From Thalassotalea_B piscium_A (GTDB lineage Bacteria; Pseudomonadota; Gammaproteobacteria; Enterobacterales; Alteromonadaceae): a stretch of DNA of 64,000 nt. The notes beneath the pieces are model-generated. The model was not told where the DNA came from, did no database searches, and saw only the letters and a program-made list of their open reading frames with translations. This document shows positions 35,279 through 45,704 of this stretch, in pieces; position 1 is the first letter of the stretch; the number at the start of each line of letters is the position of its first letter. A program made the position numbers and the translations under genes. The DNA is taken from NCBI GenBank assembly GCA_049347715.1, contig CP186339.1:62001-126000 (forward strand), given 5' to 3'.

Positions 35279-36241
35279 TTATTTACTTGGTTCTTGATCT
35301 AAATTGATGAAATCTACTCCATTACGAGAGCTATTTTTTACTAGATATAATTTATCATCAGCATGTTTTATTAATGACTCAATCGTTACATCATACGTTG
35401 GGGTTATTTCTGCAGCACCAATGCTGACAGAAATATGGGTGCTAGCAACAGATGTTGAATGTTGAATGTTTAGTTTTTTCACTTGCTCAAGACATTCGTT
35501 TAGCACACTTTGAATACTAAAATTTTTTAAGACAGGTAAGTAAAAATAAAATTCTTCACCACCACATCGATAGATATCACCATTATGTTCAAAAAGTACT
35601 CGTCGTAACGCATTAGCAATTTTGCGTAACACAATATCGCCCATTTGATGACCATAAGTATCATTGTAGAGTTTAAAGCAATCAACATCAGCAATACCTA
35701 TTACTATGGGTTGCTTTGCTTCAATGGCAAATAGCCAGTGTTCTTGGATATCTTTTTCCCATTTTCGGCGGTTGGGTAACTCGGTTAAACTGTCAAAATG
35801 GGCAAAGCGCTCTAATAATGCTCTTTGACGAATTATCTCTAGATGCGTATTCACGCGTGCGCGGACAATGCCATAATTAAACGGCTTTTGGATATAATCA
35901 GCTGCCCCTAAAGTTAACCCTTTTTCTTCATCTTCTGTACTTTGCAACCCAGTAATAAAAATAACTGGAATATGGCTCAGTGCTGCGTTAGCTTTAAATT
36001 TCTTAATGAGCTGAAAGCCACTTTCTTCAGGCATTAACACGTCGAGTAAAATTAAATCAGGAATAATATCTAAAGCGATCTTGAATCCTTGTTGGGCACT
36101 TTTACAAGCAACAACTTTGTAATGCTCTTTAAATATTGAAGCTAGAATCTTCAAGTTAACGCTTTCGTCATCAATACATAATAACGTAAAGTGTTTATCA
36201 ACAGCTCGTCGTTGGCCTATTTTATCGGATCCTTGATTCAT
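35279..36241 (-). CDS. Response regulator with GGDEF (diguanylate cyclase) output
   Basis: The 320-residue protein has an N-terminal receiver (about 14-130), with acidic residues at CIDDE, a phospho-acceptor Asp in LLDVLMPEESG, Thr in FITG and Lys in IQKPF. A GGDEF domain follows (about 150-310) with an intact GGEEF motif in RCGGEEFYFY. It should make c-di-GMP when phosphorylated. It starts 15 bases after the stop of the giant hybrid kinase on the same strand, so that protein is the obvious phosphodonor through its Hpt domain. Confidence 0.93.
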   Translation of the reverse strand: MNQGSDKIGQRRAVDKHFTLLCIDDESVNLKILASIFKEHYKVVACKSAQQGFKIALDIIPDLILLDVLMPEESGFQLIKKFKANAALSHIPVIFITGLQSTEDEEKGLTLGAADYIQKPFNYGIVRARVNTHLEIIRQRALLERFAHFDSLTELPNRRKWEKDIQEHWLFAIEAKQPIVIGIADVDCFKLYNDTYGHQMGDIVLRKIANALRRVLFEHNGDIYRCGGEEFYFYLPVLKNFSIQSVLNECLEQVKKLNIQHSTSVASTHISVSIGAAEITPTYDVTIESLIKHADDKLYLVKNSSRNGVDFINLDQEPSK

Positions 36242-36256
36242 ATTGGTCTCTTTAAT

Positions 36257-39200
36257 TTACCTACCCTTATTTAAGGATGTTTCAATTGTGACTAAAGCCT
36301 CCATGGCCTCATTAAAATCATAATCATTGATTAGCGCATGTAGATGGGCAATTTTATTATGATATTCAGTATTTTCAGCTAAATTATAAAGTTGTTGAGA
36401 TATTTCCTCAGCAATTATGTCTGCACTTTTCACTAAAGGTTTTAACAGAGCGACTAATGCTATCGCTTTATTATAATCGAGAGTTTCTGTCGGTTCGGGA
36501 CTTTTCTCTTGTTGATAAACTCGATTTAACTGTGCAATTAAGTATTCAATATGAGTACATACTTCATTGAGTTTTAACTCAACTAGCGTACCTTGTTTTT
36601 TAAACTCATTTTCAAGCATAGTCGTTGATTGTGATAATTCATAGGCACCAATGTACTGAGCGGTTGATTTTAATGAATGTGCGCAGCGGGCAAATGTTTC
36701 CTTTTGATTGTTTTTGTACATATCACTAAAGTCTTGAGCTAAGGTTTGATATTTGTGCCAAAAATCTTTTACCAATTGTAGATATAAGGTGTGTTTACCT
36801 TGAACTTTTTTTACCGCCTCATCTACATGTAAACAAGTATTCTCTTTCAGTTGTCGTAACATTTGAATGTCAGCATTGATTTTACTATGACTTTCTTTAG
36901 TAGGCGCAGACAATCTATTGGTTACTAAATAATAGCTCAGGGTCTGATAAAGTAATTCAGGGTCTATTGGTTTAGTTAAATGTTGATTCATGCCAGAAAT
37001 AATACTTTTTTCCACATCGCCTTCCATTGCGTGGGCAGTCATCGCAATAATCGGTATTTCAGATAATCTCAGGGTGTTACGTATTTCTTTTGTGGCAGTT
37101 AATCCATCCATTTCCGGCATTTGGATATCCATGAGTACTAAATCAAAGGTACTAGTAGTCAATTTTTCTAATGCGATTAATCCATTTTCGGCACATTCAA
37201 TGGAGATACCTGTATCGGCTAAAAACTCCATAGCTACTTGTTGGTTAATGGGATTATCCTCGACTAACAATACTTTGTATGCACTCAAATCTGGGATGCT
37301 GATTTCATTTGTAACGCCAGTGATACTCAGTTTTTTCGGATTTTTACTTAATAAATTAATGACAGCATCAACTAAGGTTGAAGGGTTAATTGGTTTCTCT
37401 AGAAAATTGGCTATGTCTATATCATTTGAAAGTTGTTTAGCTTCATCTTTGTCATAGGCAGAAACCATTAATATATGTGGTTGTTTGCCTTGAGATTGTT
37501 GTTGAATTTTTCTCGCAGCTTCAATCCCGTCCATTTCAGGCATTTTCCAGTCCATTAAGACGAGATCATAGGGTTGGCCACGTTTTTCTGATGCAAGCAC
37601 TTGCTGCAGAGCTTGCTGTCCGTCTTTGACACCATCGGCTTGTATCTTTAGATTCGACAGGGTATCTAATAGTACTTTACGTGCTATATCTACATCATCA
37701 GCCACTAAAACGCGTAACGATGATAAGGCAAGAGGGTTGAATGTTGCCGGCTGTTCACCTTCTTGAGTGCATTGCTCAAATTTTGCGGTAAAGCTGAACG
37801 TAGAACCTTTGTTTTTTTCACTCTCAACCCATATTTTTCCATCCATTAATTCTGTTAATTGCTTGCTAATGGCTAATCCTAATCCGGTACCGCCATATTT
37901 ACGGGTAACTGAATCGTCAGCTTGAGAAAAAGAGCCAAACAAACGCTGTGTTTGTTCTGTTGTCATTCCAATCCCAGTATCATGTATTGAAAATTTCAAC
38001 TCAGTGATAATTTTATTACTGTTAATTTTTTCTATACGGACATGAATTGCGCCTTGCTCAGTAAATTTTATGGCATTATTCGCTAAATTAATGATGATTT
38101 GTTGTAATCTCAGCGGGTCACCAATTAAGTCTTTCGGGACATTACTATCAATATCAATAACAAACTCTAAGCCTTTCTCATAAATTTTGTAGGTACAAAC
38201 ATTGATCACTCGTTGCAAGATATCTGCTAATGAAAATTTAACGCGTTCTAAACTCATTTTATGTGCTTCAATTTTGGAAAAGTCTAAAATGTCGTTTATT
38301 AATTCAAGCAAAGACTTTGATGAGTCTTGAATTTTATCTAAATAATCTTTTTGTGTATCTGTTAATTGCGTACGTAACGCTAGTTGACTTAAACCGATGA
38401 CAGCATTCATTGGTGTTCTGATTTCGTGACTCATATTGGCTAAAAAGCTTGATTTTGCTTGGCTTGCTTGCTCAGCCTTTATTTTTTCTGAAGCGAGTTC
38501 TTTGGTTCTTTCATGAATTTGTTGTTCAAGGTTACGGCTATAGGAAAGCACTTGCTGGTATAGCTTGGCATTATCAAAAGAAATTGCTGTTTGATTGGCA
38601 AGTAACTGTAAAACATTCACTCGTTCAGGTGTAAAGGCGTTCTCAATGGCGTAATGTTCTAAATAAATAACCCCCATTAAATGCCCTTTAACAATGCTTG
38701 GAATACAAATGACAGATTTGGGATGATTGTTATCAAAATAAGGGTCATTAGCAAATTGCGATTCACTAATAGCATTTTCAATGATACGTGCTTGTTGGCG
38801 ACGGGCAACATAGTTAACTAAGCTATAGGGTAACTGGTGTTCGGATGCATTTTTGCCATAATGACCAATAGCAATTTCAACATTTAATATCCCGTCAGTT
38901 TGTAATAATAACGCACCTTTTTGAGCGCCGGCATTTTCAATCATTATCACCATCATTCGATGTAAAAAAGCATGTATATCGGCTTCACCACTGAGTGTTT
39001 CAGATGCCTTTAATACAGAAGCAAGATCTAAAGACTGGCTATATGAACCTTGGGGCTGGTTGGTTCTTATTTGAGTTTTTTGTGCATTTTTAAATTGTTC
39101 AAGAGACTTATATTTCCTTTTTAATTGTCTCGCTTTTGCATGTGCTCCCCACATCAAAAAATTCTCATAAGCATTTTGTAAATAATTGATAGCGACTTCA

Positions 39201-42200
39201 GGTTTATCAAAAGTTAACCAATATTGAGCCGCTAATTCCTGGGCTTGAGCTTGATATTGAAGATATCCATGTTGGCTTGCACTGGCAATCGCTTCATCAT
39301 AAAGTTGCCAAGCATTCGCTTTCTTTTCTATTTGGGCGATTTCAGCCGTGATTAATAGGGATTTGTGTTGATAATTTTCAGGGGCATTTTGTGCCCAAAG
39401 GGTTAACAATTGATGGTGTTGTTTCAATTTTTCAAACGAGTCACTAAATGTTTCCGTATTTTGATCGATCGTTCGGCATTTATTGGCTAGTACTAGGGCG
39501 CCATAGTAAAAAAATTCAGCAAAGTGATATAAGGAGACGACGGATGAGGATAATGGTTCGGCGAGGTTAAATTGTTCATTTGCTTGTTTGTCATCTGCAA
39601 ACAAATATGCCAATGCCATTTTTGCACTATGATAAGAAAATAAGGTAGTAACATTATGTGTTTCCTGAAGAAAAGGGACTGCTTTTTCTTCATCAAATGC
39701 AGCGCCGTTAAATGCGACGTTTATTTTTTTCTCATCTTGTAGGTTTAAGGCAAATTGATGCCACACTTGCATTAAACCTAACTGATATGCCTGCTTTTTT
39801 TCGACCATAAGTTGGCTGTATTTTTTATAGCTTTTTGTAACTTTTTCTAAAGATTCTCCTGAAAAAAGTTGATGTAGGCAATAAAATAAAATTGAGTGAA
39901 AAGCATACTCAATATTACCTGTATCTATACCGTGATAAAAATTGTGCTCAAGTGGTGCAAGGGTTTCTTTGATATGTTTATTCCAATGAATAACCGAAGC
40001 ATTACGGGTAAATTCGACCTCTATTTCTCGATAGGGCAGAGGGAATTTATTACTGATATCAGTGGCTAAATCAGCAAAAGCTAAGCCATCTTTAAATTTA
40101 TTAAAGGCACCACAGAGTAATAATGCATGGGTTACAAAAACTTTGCTTGCAATAGCGGATATACCAGAGCTGAGACAGATATCCATTGATGTATAGGCTA
40201 CTGCTAGATAATCGTCAGGATTGGTTAAATATGCTGGAGTTTGGATTACATTTAAAATATCTAGGGCGGCCAATTTGGTTTCATCGGTCATAGTAGGTAA
40301 ATCGATAAATTGACTAATGGGTTTATTTTCGTAATAACCTTCTAAAGATAAATACTCTTGTGCCTTTACTTTTTGTGCCGCTAAATCAAACCCCAGCTCA
40401 GAGAGGGTTTGTATGCCAAGAGCAAGGGCTACTGGCATGTTGTTTTGTGCAATTAAAGCAAGTATTTGTATTTTTGCTAAGGTAACACTATCTAATTTAT
40501 TGGGAATATCTTGATGATATTTTAGAAAAAGATTATTTATTTGTTCAAAATCTTGGGTTAAATAGCAGGCATTTGCCTTACCTATAATAATTTGTGTGGT
40601 GTGTATTTGAAATTTTTTCCAAGGATCATTATCTAAATATTGTTCAGCTTGATCGAAATAATAATAGGCATTGCCATAGGCGTTGGCTGCAAGAGCCTTT
40701 TGTCCTGCTTCAATGTTTTTGCTAACAAGTAATACTTCTTTAGATTGCTCAATAAAAAGTGGCGCTGCATTATTTAAATGGTCGATATAATCAAATACAT
40801 TGGCGTCATTCTGCTGAGTTGACATTGCTAAGTAATATTCAGCAATACGATAATGAATGGAAGACTTAGGTATCGGTCTATCAAGTGAATAGGCTGCCTG
40901 TTGCACTTTATCATGTACAAAACTAATGGATTTAATGGTGTCACTATTATCGATAGAAAAAGCGCTAATTAAGCCATGCTCTATCATAGTGTTTAAATGA
41001 TGCATAATGACATCAGTGTTTTTCTGTAATATTTTTGCAATAATATTGAGGTGCGCACTTGCTCCAATACATGCGGTTACATGTAAAATATCTTGTTGAA
41101 ATTCAGAAAGTAATTTTATTCGATTAACCATTAAATCAACAACGTTATCGGTCACCGATAGATCTTGAATTGCAGCTAAATCCCATTCCCATTGATTTTC
41201 ATCATTAAGATATAAAATGTTTTTTTCTTGTAATGCTTTAATAAACTCAAGGGTGAAAAACGGATTTCCCCCTGTTTTTTTAAAAAGTACGTTACATAAA
41301 AGGGTGACAGATTCTTCGTCTAAATTAAGAGTATCAGCAATTAGTTGTCTGAGTACGTTGGTTTTTAGAGGTTTCAACTTTATGTGGCTATGAAACGCAG
41401 GAGAGTCATCAATAACACTAATAAAATGATTTAATGCATGGAAAGTGTCTATTTCATTATCTCGATAAGCAATAATGAATAAGAAATTTTTTATTTCTGG
41501 ATGTTTAATTATTTTCTGTAACAAGTTTATTGTGGCGAGATCTGACCAATGCATATCATCTAAAAATAAGGTGATAGACTGTTGTCTTGCACCCAAAGCT
41601 TTAAATAAGCTAATAATAGCGTTGTCAAAACGGACTTTATTTTCACTAGGTCCTATTGATTCAACGGGTTTTTGCTCCCCAATAATAAGTGTTAAATCAG
41701 GTATTAAACGAGTGATTAGCTGTCCATTATCAGCAAGCTCTTGTTGGATGATGCTTCGCCATTTTTCAAGCTCTTCTGCATTTTCACCCAGTAAATGTTC
41801 AATGAGTTCTTTTAAGGCATCTATAACTGCAAAGTAGGCCGTTGTTTTTTTATATTGTTCAAACTTACCTGAAGCAAAAAAACTTTTATCTTGGTTAATA
41901 GGTGTATGGATTTCTTTAATTAATCTTGATTTACCTACCCCAGAATAGCCACTGATAACACAGAGCTGGCTAGTATGGTGTTTTTGTACTGTTTTATAGG
42001 CATTGAATAGCGTATTAATTTCTTGATTTCTACCATAAATTTTATTGGAAAAAATCAAGTTATGGCTAATATCTTTCTGACCGATGTCGAAAGCTGCAAT
42101 TTGATTGTCAGTCGTCAATAAAGATAGACATTGTTGGAAGTCTTGTAAAAACCCCAAAACGCTTTTATAACGCTGCTCAGGATCTTTTTGTAATGATTTA

Positions 42201-42925
42201 TCTATTATGTGTGCGATTTGCCCGGGAATTTTGGCTTGGTAATTATTGGCAAGTTTTGGTGCTATTGCCATATGAGCATGGATCAATTCAATATTATCAT
42301 CTAATTCAAAAGGGTACTGTCCGGTAAATAATTTATATAAGGTTGCGCCAAGTGAATAGACATCTGAGTAATATTCAATAGGCTTATCCATTCTACCTGT
42401 TGCCTCAGGTGAGATAGTTTTTAGTTGAGTCAGTTCAAATTCATTATTGCTACGTTTAAGATGTAGAGAACTAAATTGACTGGCAAAAGTTAAGTCGAAG
42501 ACATAGACATTTAATTTTTCATCAACAAACACATTGAGTGCGTTAATATTAATCATGATGGTATGTTTATCATGAAGTTGATTAACTAAAGTACATAAGT
42601 TGATAGCGATAGTGAGTTGGTTTTTGAGGTTGTCAGATTGCTCGCTATAGTCGAATAAAGTGTATTGTTGTTGAAAAGGATAAATCGCGTAGCAATAAAA
42701 AGGATCTTCATCAATTGCTAAGGTATGAACAACAGCACTGATTTCATATGAATTAGCTAATGCAATGGCCTGTTTAAACTTGTTTGTTAATTGCTTATCA
42801 TTATTTTTTTTCAATCGTTTAATGAGAACTTGGTGCCCATCAGAATCTTGTCCTACATAAACATTTATAGAAGCTGATATTGCTGTTAATTCTTTGGTGA
42901 TGCTATAGTTTTTAAACGAGAGCAT
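36257..42925 (-). CDS. Giant hybrid sensor: pseudokinase, AAA ATPase, TPR-like region, GAF, histidine kinase, two receivers, Hpt
   Basis: The 2222-residue cytoplasmic protein has a Ser/Thr-kinase-like domain (about 1-270) that looks inactive: Asn126 replaces the catalytic Asp, and the DFG motif reads DLT (144-146). An AAA/STAND ATPase follows (about 300-700) with Walker A GYSGVGKS near 330 and Walker B FLDDMHW near 458. A long helical, TPR-like region (about 700-1270) precedes a GAF domain (about 1300-1460). The histidine kinase has His1500 in SHEIRTP, with N and G boxes intact. Two receivers have Asp1792 (DWKMPEMDG) and Asp1933 (DIQMPEMDG), and an Hpt domain has His2083 (AHSLKS). The layout matches the AAA-containing multi-domain sensor kinases of proteobacteria. 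Phosphate probably passes from H1500 via a receiver to H2083 and then to the diguanylate cyclase next door. The input signal is unknown. Confidence 0.9.
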   Translation of the reverse strand: MLSFKNYSITKELTAISASINVYVGQDSDGHQVLIKRLKKNNDKQLTNKFKQAIALANSYEISAVVHTLAIDEDPFYCYAIYPFQQQYTLFDYSEQSDNLKNQLTIAINLCTLVNQLHDKHTIMININALNVFVDEKLNVYVFDLTFASQFSSLHLKRSNNEFELTQLKTISPEATGRMDKPIEYYSDVYSLGATLYKLFTGQYPFELDDNIELIHAHMAIAPKLANNYQAKIPGQIAHIIDKSLQKDPEQRYKSVLGFLQDFQQCLSLLTTDNQIAAFDIGQKDISHNLIFSNKIYGRNQEINTLFNAYKTVQKHHTSQLCVISGYSGVGKSRLIKEIHTPINQDKSFFASGKFEQYKKTTAYFAVIDALKELIEHLLGENAEELEKWRSIIQQELADNGQLITRLIPDLTLIIGEQKPVESIGPSENKVRFDNAIISLFKALGARQQSITLFLDDMHWSDLATINLLQKIIKHPEIKNFLFIIAYRDNEIDTFHALNHFISVIDDSPAFHSHIKLKPLKTNVLRQLIADTLNLDEESVTLLCNVLFKKTGGNPFFTLEFIKALQEKNILYLNDENQWEWDLAAIQDLSVTDNVVDLMVNRIKLLSEFQQDILHVTACIGASAHLNIIAKILQKNTDVIMHHLNTMIEHGLISAFSIDNSDTIKSISFVHDKVQQAAYSLDRPIPKSSIHYRIAEYYLAMSTQQNDANVFDYIDHLNNAAPLFIEQSKEVLLVSKNIEAGQKALAANAYGNAYYYFDQAEQYLDNDPWKKFQIHTTQIIIGKANACYLTQDFEQINNLFLKYHQDIPNKLDSVTLAKIQILALIAQNNMPVALALGIQTLSELGFDLAAQKVKAQEYLSLEGYYENKPISQFIDLPTMTDETKLAALDILNVIQTPAYLTNPDDYLAVAYTSMDICLSSGISAIASKVFVTHALLLCGAFNKFKDGLAFADLATDISNKFPLPYREIEVEFTRNASVIHWNKHIKETLAPLEHNFYHGIDTGNIEYAFHSILFYCLHQLFSGESLEKVTKSYKKYSQLMVEKKQAYQLGLMQVWHQFALNLQDEKKINVAFNGAAFDEEKAVPFLQETHNVTTLFSYHSAKMALAYLFADDKQANEQFNLAEPLSSSVVSLYHFAEFFYYGALVLANKCRTIDQNTETFSDSFEKLKQHHQLLTLWAQNAPENYQHKSLLITAEIAQIEKKANAWQLYDEAIASASQHGYLQYQAQAQELAAQYWLTFDKPEVAINYLQNAYENFLMWGAHAKARQLKRKYKSLEQFKNAQKTQIRTNQPQGSYSQSLDLASVLKASETLSGEADIHAFLHRMMVIMIENAGAQKGALLLQTDGILNVEIAIGHYGKNASEHQLPYSLVNYVARRQQARIIENAISESQFANDPYFDNNHPKSVICIPSIVKGHLMGVIYLEHYAIENAFTPERVNVLQLLANQTAISFDNAKLYQQVLSYSRNLEQQIHERTKELASEKIKAEQASQAKSSFLANMSHEIRTPMNAVIGLSQLALRTQLTDTQKDYLDKIQDSSKSLLELINDILDFSKIEAHKMSLERVKFSLADILQRVINVCTYKIYEKGLEFVIDIDSNVPKDLIGDPLRLQQIIINLANNAIKFTEQGAIHVRIEKINSNKIITELKFSIHDTGIGMTTEQTQRLFGSFSQADDSVTRKYGGTGLGLAISKQLTELMDGKIWVESEKNKGSTFSFTAKFEQCTQEGEQPATFNPLALSSLRVLVADDVDIARKVLLDTLSNLKIQADGVKDGQQALQQVLASEKRGQPYDLVLMDWKMPEMDGIEAARKIQQQSQGKQPHILMVSAYDKDEAKQLSNDIDIANFLEKPINPSTLVDAVINLLSKNPKKLSITGVTNEISIPDLSAYKVLLVEDNPINQQVAMEFLADTGISIECAENGLIALEKLTTSTFDLVLMDIQMPEMDGLTATKEIRNTLRLSEIPIIAMTAHAMEGDVEKSIISGMNQHLTKPIDPELLYQTLSYYLVTNRLSAPTKESHSKINADIQMLRQLKENTCLHVDEAVKKVQGKHTLYLQLVKDFWHKYQTLAQDFSDMYKNNQKETFARCAHSLKSTAQYIGAYELSQSTTMLENEFKKQGTLVELKLNEVCTHIEYLIAQLNRVYQQEKSPEPTETLDYNKAIALVALLKPLVKSADIIAEEISQQLYNLAENTEYHNKIAHLHALINDYDFNEAMEALVTIETSLNKGR

Positions 42926-43366
42926 ATAAATAATAATTCCTTGATAATGCTAATGAGCTTAATTGTAACTATTCTTTCTACTTATCAATGGATTATGTAA
43001 TTTGATCAGCAGTACTGTAGTTTGAAAACGAGATTAATCGTTAATTAGTTTATTCGTCTTTCTGGTTTTAGTTATGGTATTTTAAATACTCATATTTCAA
43101 TTTTCTTTTATGAAAATCTTACTTTTAAAAACTAGTATATGTAACTACACTAGTATTTACTTATTTAATATCAAGCTTTTTGCGATAAAAGTTAGATATT
43201 ATTTCGTTATCAATCTACAAATGATTACTTCAATTCATTTTATTTTTCTCTTAGTGTTCTGTTTGTTGAGTTATCTGAGGTTAAGCTGTGTGCGAATAAT
43301 CTTTTATATTATGCATTTTTTAAAGAATTATCTTTATCAGTGCAAACTGTCAATCAAGGTGTATTA
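42926..43366. other. AT-rich intergenic region between divergent genes
   Basis: This 441-base stretch separates the minus-strand hybrid kinase from the plus-strand TonB receptor and must hold promoters for both. It is very AT-rich and I find no convincing RNA, repeat or operator in it. A short plus-strand frame at 43110-43367 has no ribosome site and a composition typical of random AT-rich DNA. Confidence 0.6.
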
Positions 43367-45604
43367 ATGTTTAAGTTCAATAGCCTATTCCTATCGTTAG
43401 CGACAGGAATTTTTGTGGTAAGCAGCGCGGCTCCAGTTAAAGCAAACCTTCTTGAATTAGATAAAAACGCATCAGATGTTGAAGTGATTGAAGTTTATTC
43501 GCAAAAAAGACTGCAAAGTATTATTGATGTTGCCATAGCGGTTACAGCTATCGACGGTGATAATATTGAGCGTTTGCAAATTAAAGATACAACACAACTT
43601 TCTGGCTTAGTGCCGAATGTTAAAATGACTAACAATGCCGGAGAAGGTACGCCACCGGCATTTAATATTCGCGGTGTTGGAATGATTGATTACAATACTT
43701 CAACTGTGTCACCTATTGCTATTTATAATGATGGTATTGTCAGTGGGAGTGCGAATAATTTGTCACTCAATTTATTCGATATCCAACAAGTAGAAGTGTT
43801 AAGAGGACCACAAGGCACATTATTTGGTCGTAATACCACTGGTGGTGCAATATTGATAATGTCTAATGAACCCGAAGGGGAATTTGGCGGGTATCTTAAT
43901 GCCAGTATTGCACAATTTGATACTTATAATATCGATGGTGCTATCAATATCCCCTTAAGCGATAGCACGGCCATGCGCCTTGCGTTTAATCAAGATGACT
44001 ATCAATTTTCTAGTAATAATTTAATGGCAGGCTCTCCAGATGGAGGCTTAAAACAACAAAATTTTCGTTTAATGGTCAAATCAGAATTTGATGATGTAAC
44101 TATTTTAGCTAAATACCATCAAGAAGATTGGTCCGGGACACCTAAACCAATAGCAAGTAATGGCATATTAAAAAGCGATGGCTCAGGTATGTGCTCACCT
44201 GAACAGTTAGGTGATAACTTTTGTGTTGATGCGTTTGGTGATCAAGTCGGTGGAGATGATTTTTGGGATGTAAAAGCCGACAGCGCGGATAGGCTACATA
44301 ATAGTGATAGTTGGGGGGCCAGTATCAATGTGAAGTGGCATATCAATGAAGCATTCAATTTAAATTTAATCAGTGGGGTACGGTCTTTAGATCGCGAGCA
44401 TTTATGGGATTCTGATGGTGCAGGTAATTTCATTGAAGGTGCTATGGGAACAGATAACCGGCTTGTTACCCATGAAATTAATCTTGCTTACCAAGATGAA
44501 CAGTTATTTTGGCAAACGGGTCTTTTTTATCTGTATGAAGAAACTCAACAAGATAACAGTTTTGATCTGTTCCGTGATTTCAGAGCTGTCCCTGGTTTAG
44601 AAGGGATTGCTGCGGAGTATTTTTATGATAACTTACTTAAAAATCGTTCAACCGCTATCTATAGTCAATTAGATTATCAGTTAAACGATACTATGATATT
44701 CACGGCTGGTTTGCGTTACACCGATGAAAGTACGGAATATCATGCTAAAGCCGATCTAGATACGGTGGCTGGTTTAATTCCAAGTTTATGGGATTTAAAT
44801 GGTAAAGTTGAGGACAGTGAATGGTCTGGAAAGTTGGCATTAACTAAAAAAATATCAACTCACAATAGTCTTTATGCCAGCTTTACAAGAGGTTATAAAA
44901 GCGGTGGTTATAATGCGGGGTATTCTACTAGTCCATTACAAGCGCTTGATTCTGACTATCAGGCAGAAAAACTAAATGCATATGAGATAGGTAGTAAGTT
45001 TCAAAACCTTATTGAACATCTTCAATTGAATATTTCGGCATTCTATTATGATTATCATGATCAACAAGTCTTTGTAAATGTACCTCATAATCAAGTGCCT
45101 TATCATGTGCTCAAAAATGCAGGTGATTCAACTATTTATGGTGCTGAAGTAGAGCTTTTATATACACCAACGACGCAACTACAATTTAATGTTAATTTAG
45201 GGTATTTACCTAAAGCAAATATTGGTCGTTATCAAAAAGACAATATCACGGTTGAAGATAACCGTTTACCATTCTCATCAAAATGGAATGTAAGTGGTGC
45301 GGTGAGTTATGAAATGCAACTTGCAGGCAAACTACTGACATCACAGTTGGGTTTTGATTATCAGTCAAACTTTTTCTTTGATCAAAATGAAAATCCTTAT
45401 ACTGAACAAAAAGCGTTTTTTATTGCCCATGGGAGTGTAAGTTATCAGGTGAGTGAAGCTTTATTACTCTCTCTCTGGGGGAAAAACTTAACGAATACTG
45501 AGTATGCTGAATTAAGGTTTGATTCGATTGCTGCTTTAGGTGCAGTTACCGAATTAAAAGGTGAAAAGCGACAGTTAGGTGTAGCTTTAAATTATCAATT
45601 TTAA
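43367..45604 (+). CDS. TonB-dependent outer-membrane receptor
   Basis: The ATG at 43367 follows AAGG at 43357-43360 and begins a signal peptide cleaved after about residue 26 (VKA). The frame is open a little further upstream. The 745-residue product has a plug domain (about 45-160) with a TonB-box-like VIEVYSQKR, FNIRGVG and the LRGPQGTLFGRNTTGG signature. A 22-strand barrel with KSGGYNAGYS and NLTNTEYAE follows, and the protein ends in QF. This belongs to the broad group of receptors taking up carbohydrates, aromatic compounds or siderophores. No Fur box or sigma-regulator is seen. The Trp-rich membrane protein 100 bases downstream may share its substrate. Confidence 0.93.
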   Translation: MFKFNSLFLSLATGIFVVSSAAPVKANLLELDKNASDVEVIEVYSQKRLQSIIDVAIAVTAIDGDNIERLQIKDTTQLSGLVPNVKMTNNAGEGTPPAFNIRGVGMIDYNTSTVSPIAIYNDGIVSGSANNLSLNLFDIQQVEVLRGPQGTLFGRNTTGGAILIMSNEPEGEFGGYLNASIAQFDTYNIDGAINIPLSDSTAMRLAFNQDDYQFSSNNLMAGSPDGGLKQQNFRLMVKSEFDDVTILAKYHQEDWSGTPKPIASNGILKSDGSGMCSPEQLGDNFCVDAFGDQVGGDDFWDVKADSADRLHNSDSWGASINVKWHINEAFNLNLISGVRSLDREHLWDSDGAGNFIEGAMGTDNRLVTHEINLAYQDEQLFWQTGLFYLYEETQQDNSFDLFRDFRAVPGLEGIAAEYFYDNLLKNRSTAIYSQLDYQLNDTMIFTAGLRYTDESTEYHAKADLDTVAGLIPSLWDLNGKVEDSEWSGKLALTKKISTHNSLYASFTRGYKSGGYNAGYSTSPLQALDSDYQAEKLNAYEIGSKFQNLIEHLQLNISAFYYDYHDQQVFVNVPHNQVPYHVLKNAGDSTIYGAEVELLYTPTTQLQFNVNLGYLPKANIGRYQKDNITVEDNRLPFSSKWNVSGAVSYEMQLAGKLLTSQLGFDYQSNFFFDQNENPYTEQKAFFIAHGSVSYQVSEALLLSLWGKNLTNTEYAELRFDSIAALGAVTELKGEKRQLGVALNYQF

Positions 45605-45704
45605 CGACAAAGTTTTTTCTAGCGGATTTTTTTCAAATGTATTAATGTGGACTATCTTCAGGATGTTGCGCATTAATTCGCCATCGTTATAAAGGATTAA
45701 ATCA

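Noticed and set aside
36990..37457. A 155-codon plus-strand frame opposite the receivers of the giant hybrid
   Set aside because: It lies wholly antisense to intact receiver domains with clear catalytic motifs, so it is a shadow of their codon use.
41475..41837. A 120-codon plus-strand frame opposite the AAA domain
   Set aside because: It is antisense to the Walker B region of the ATPase and has no domain or ribosome site.
43110..43367. An 85-codon plus-strand frame before the TonB receptor
   Set aside because: It has no ribosome site, its composition is that of random AT-rich DNA (Ile, Leu, Phe, Tyr), and it ends at the start of the receptor gene.
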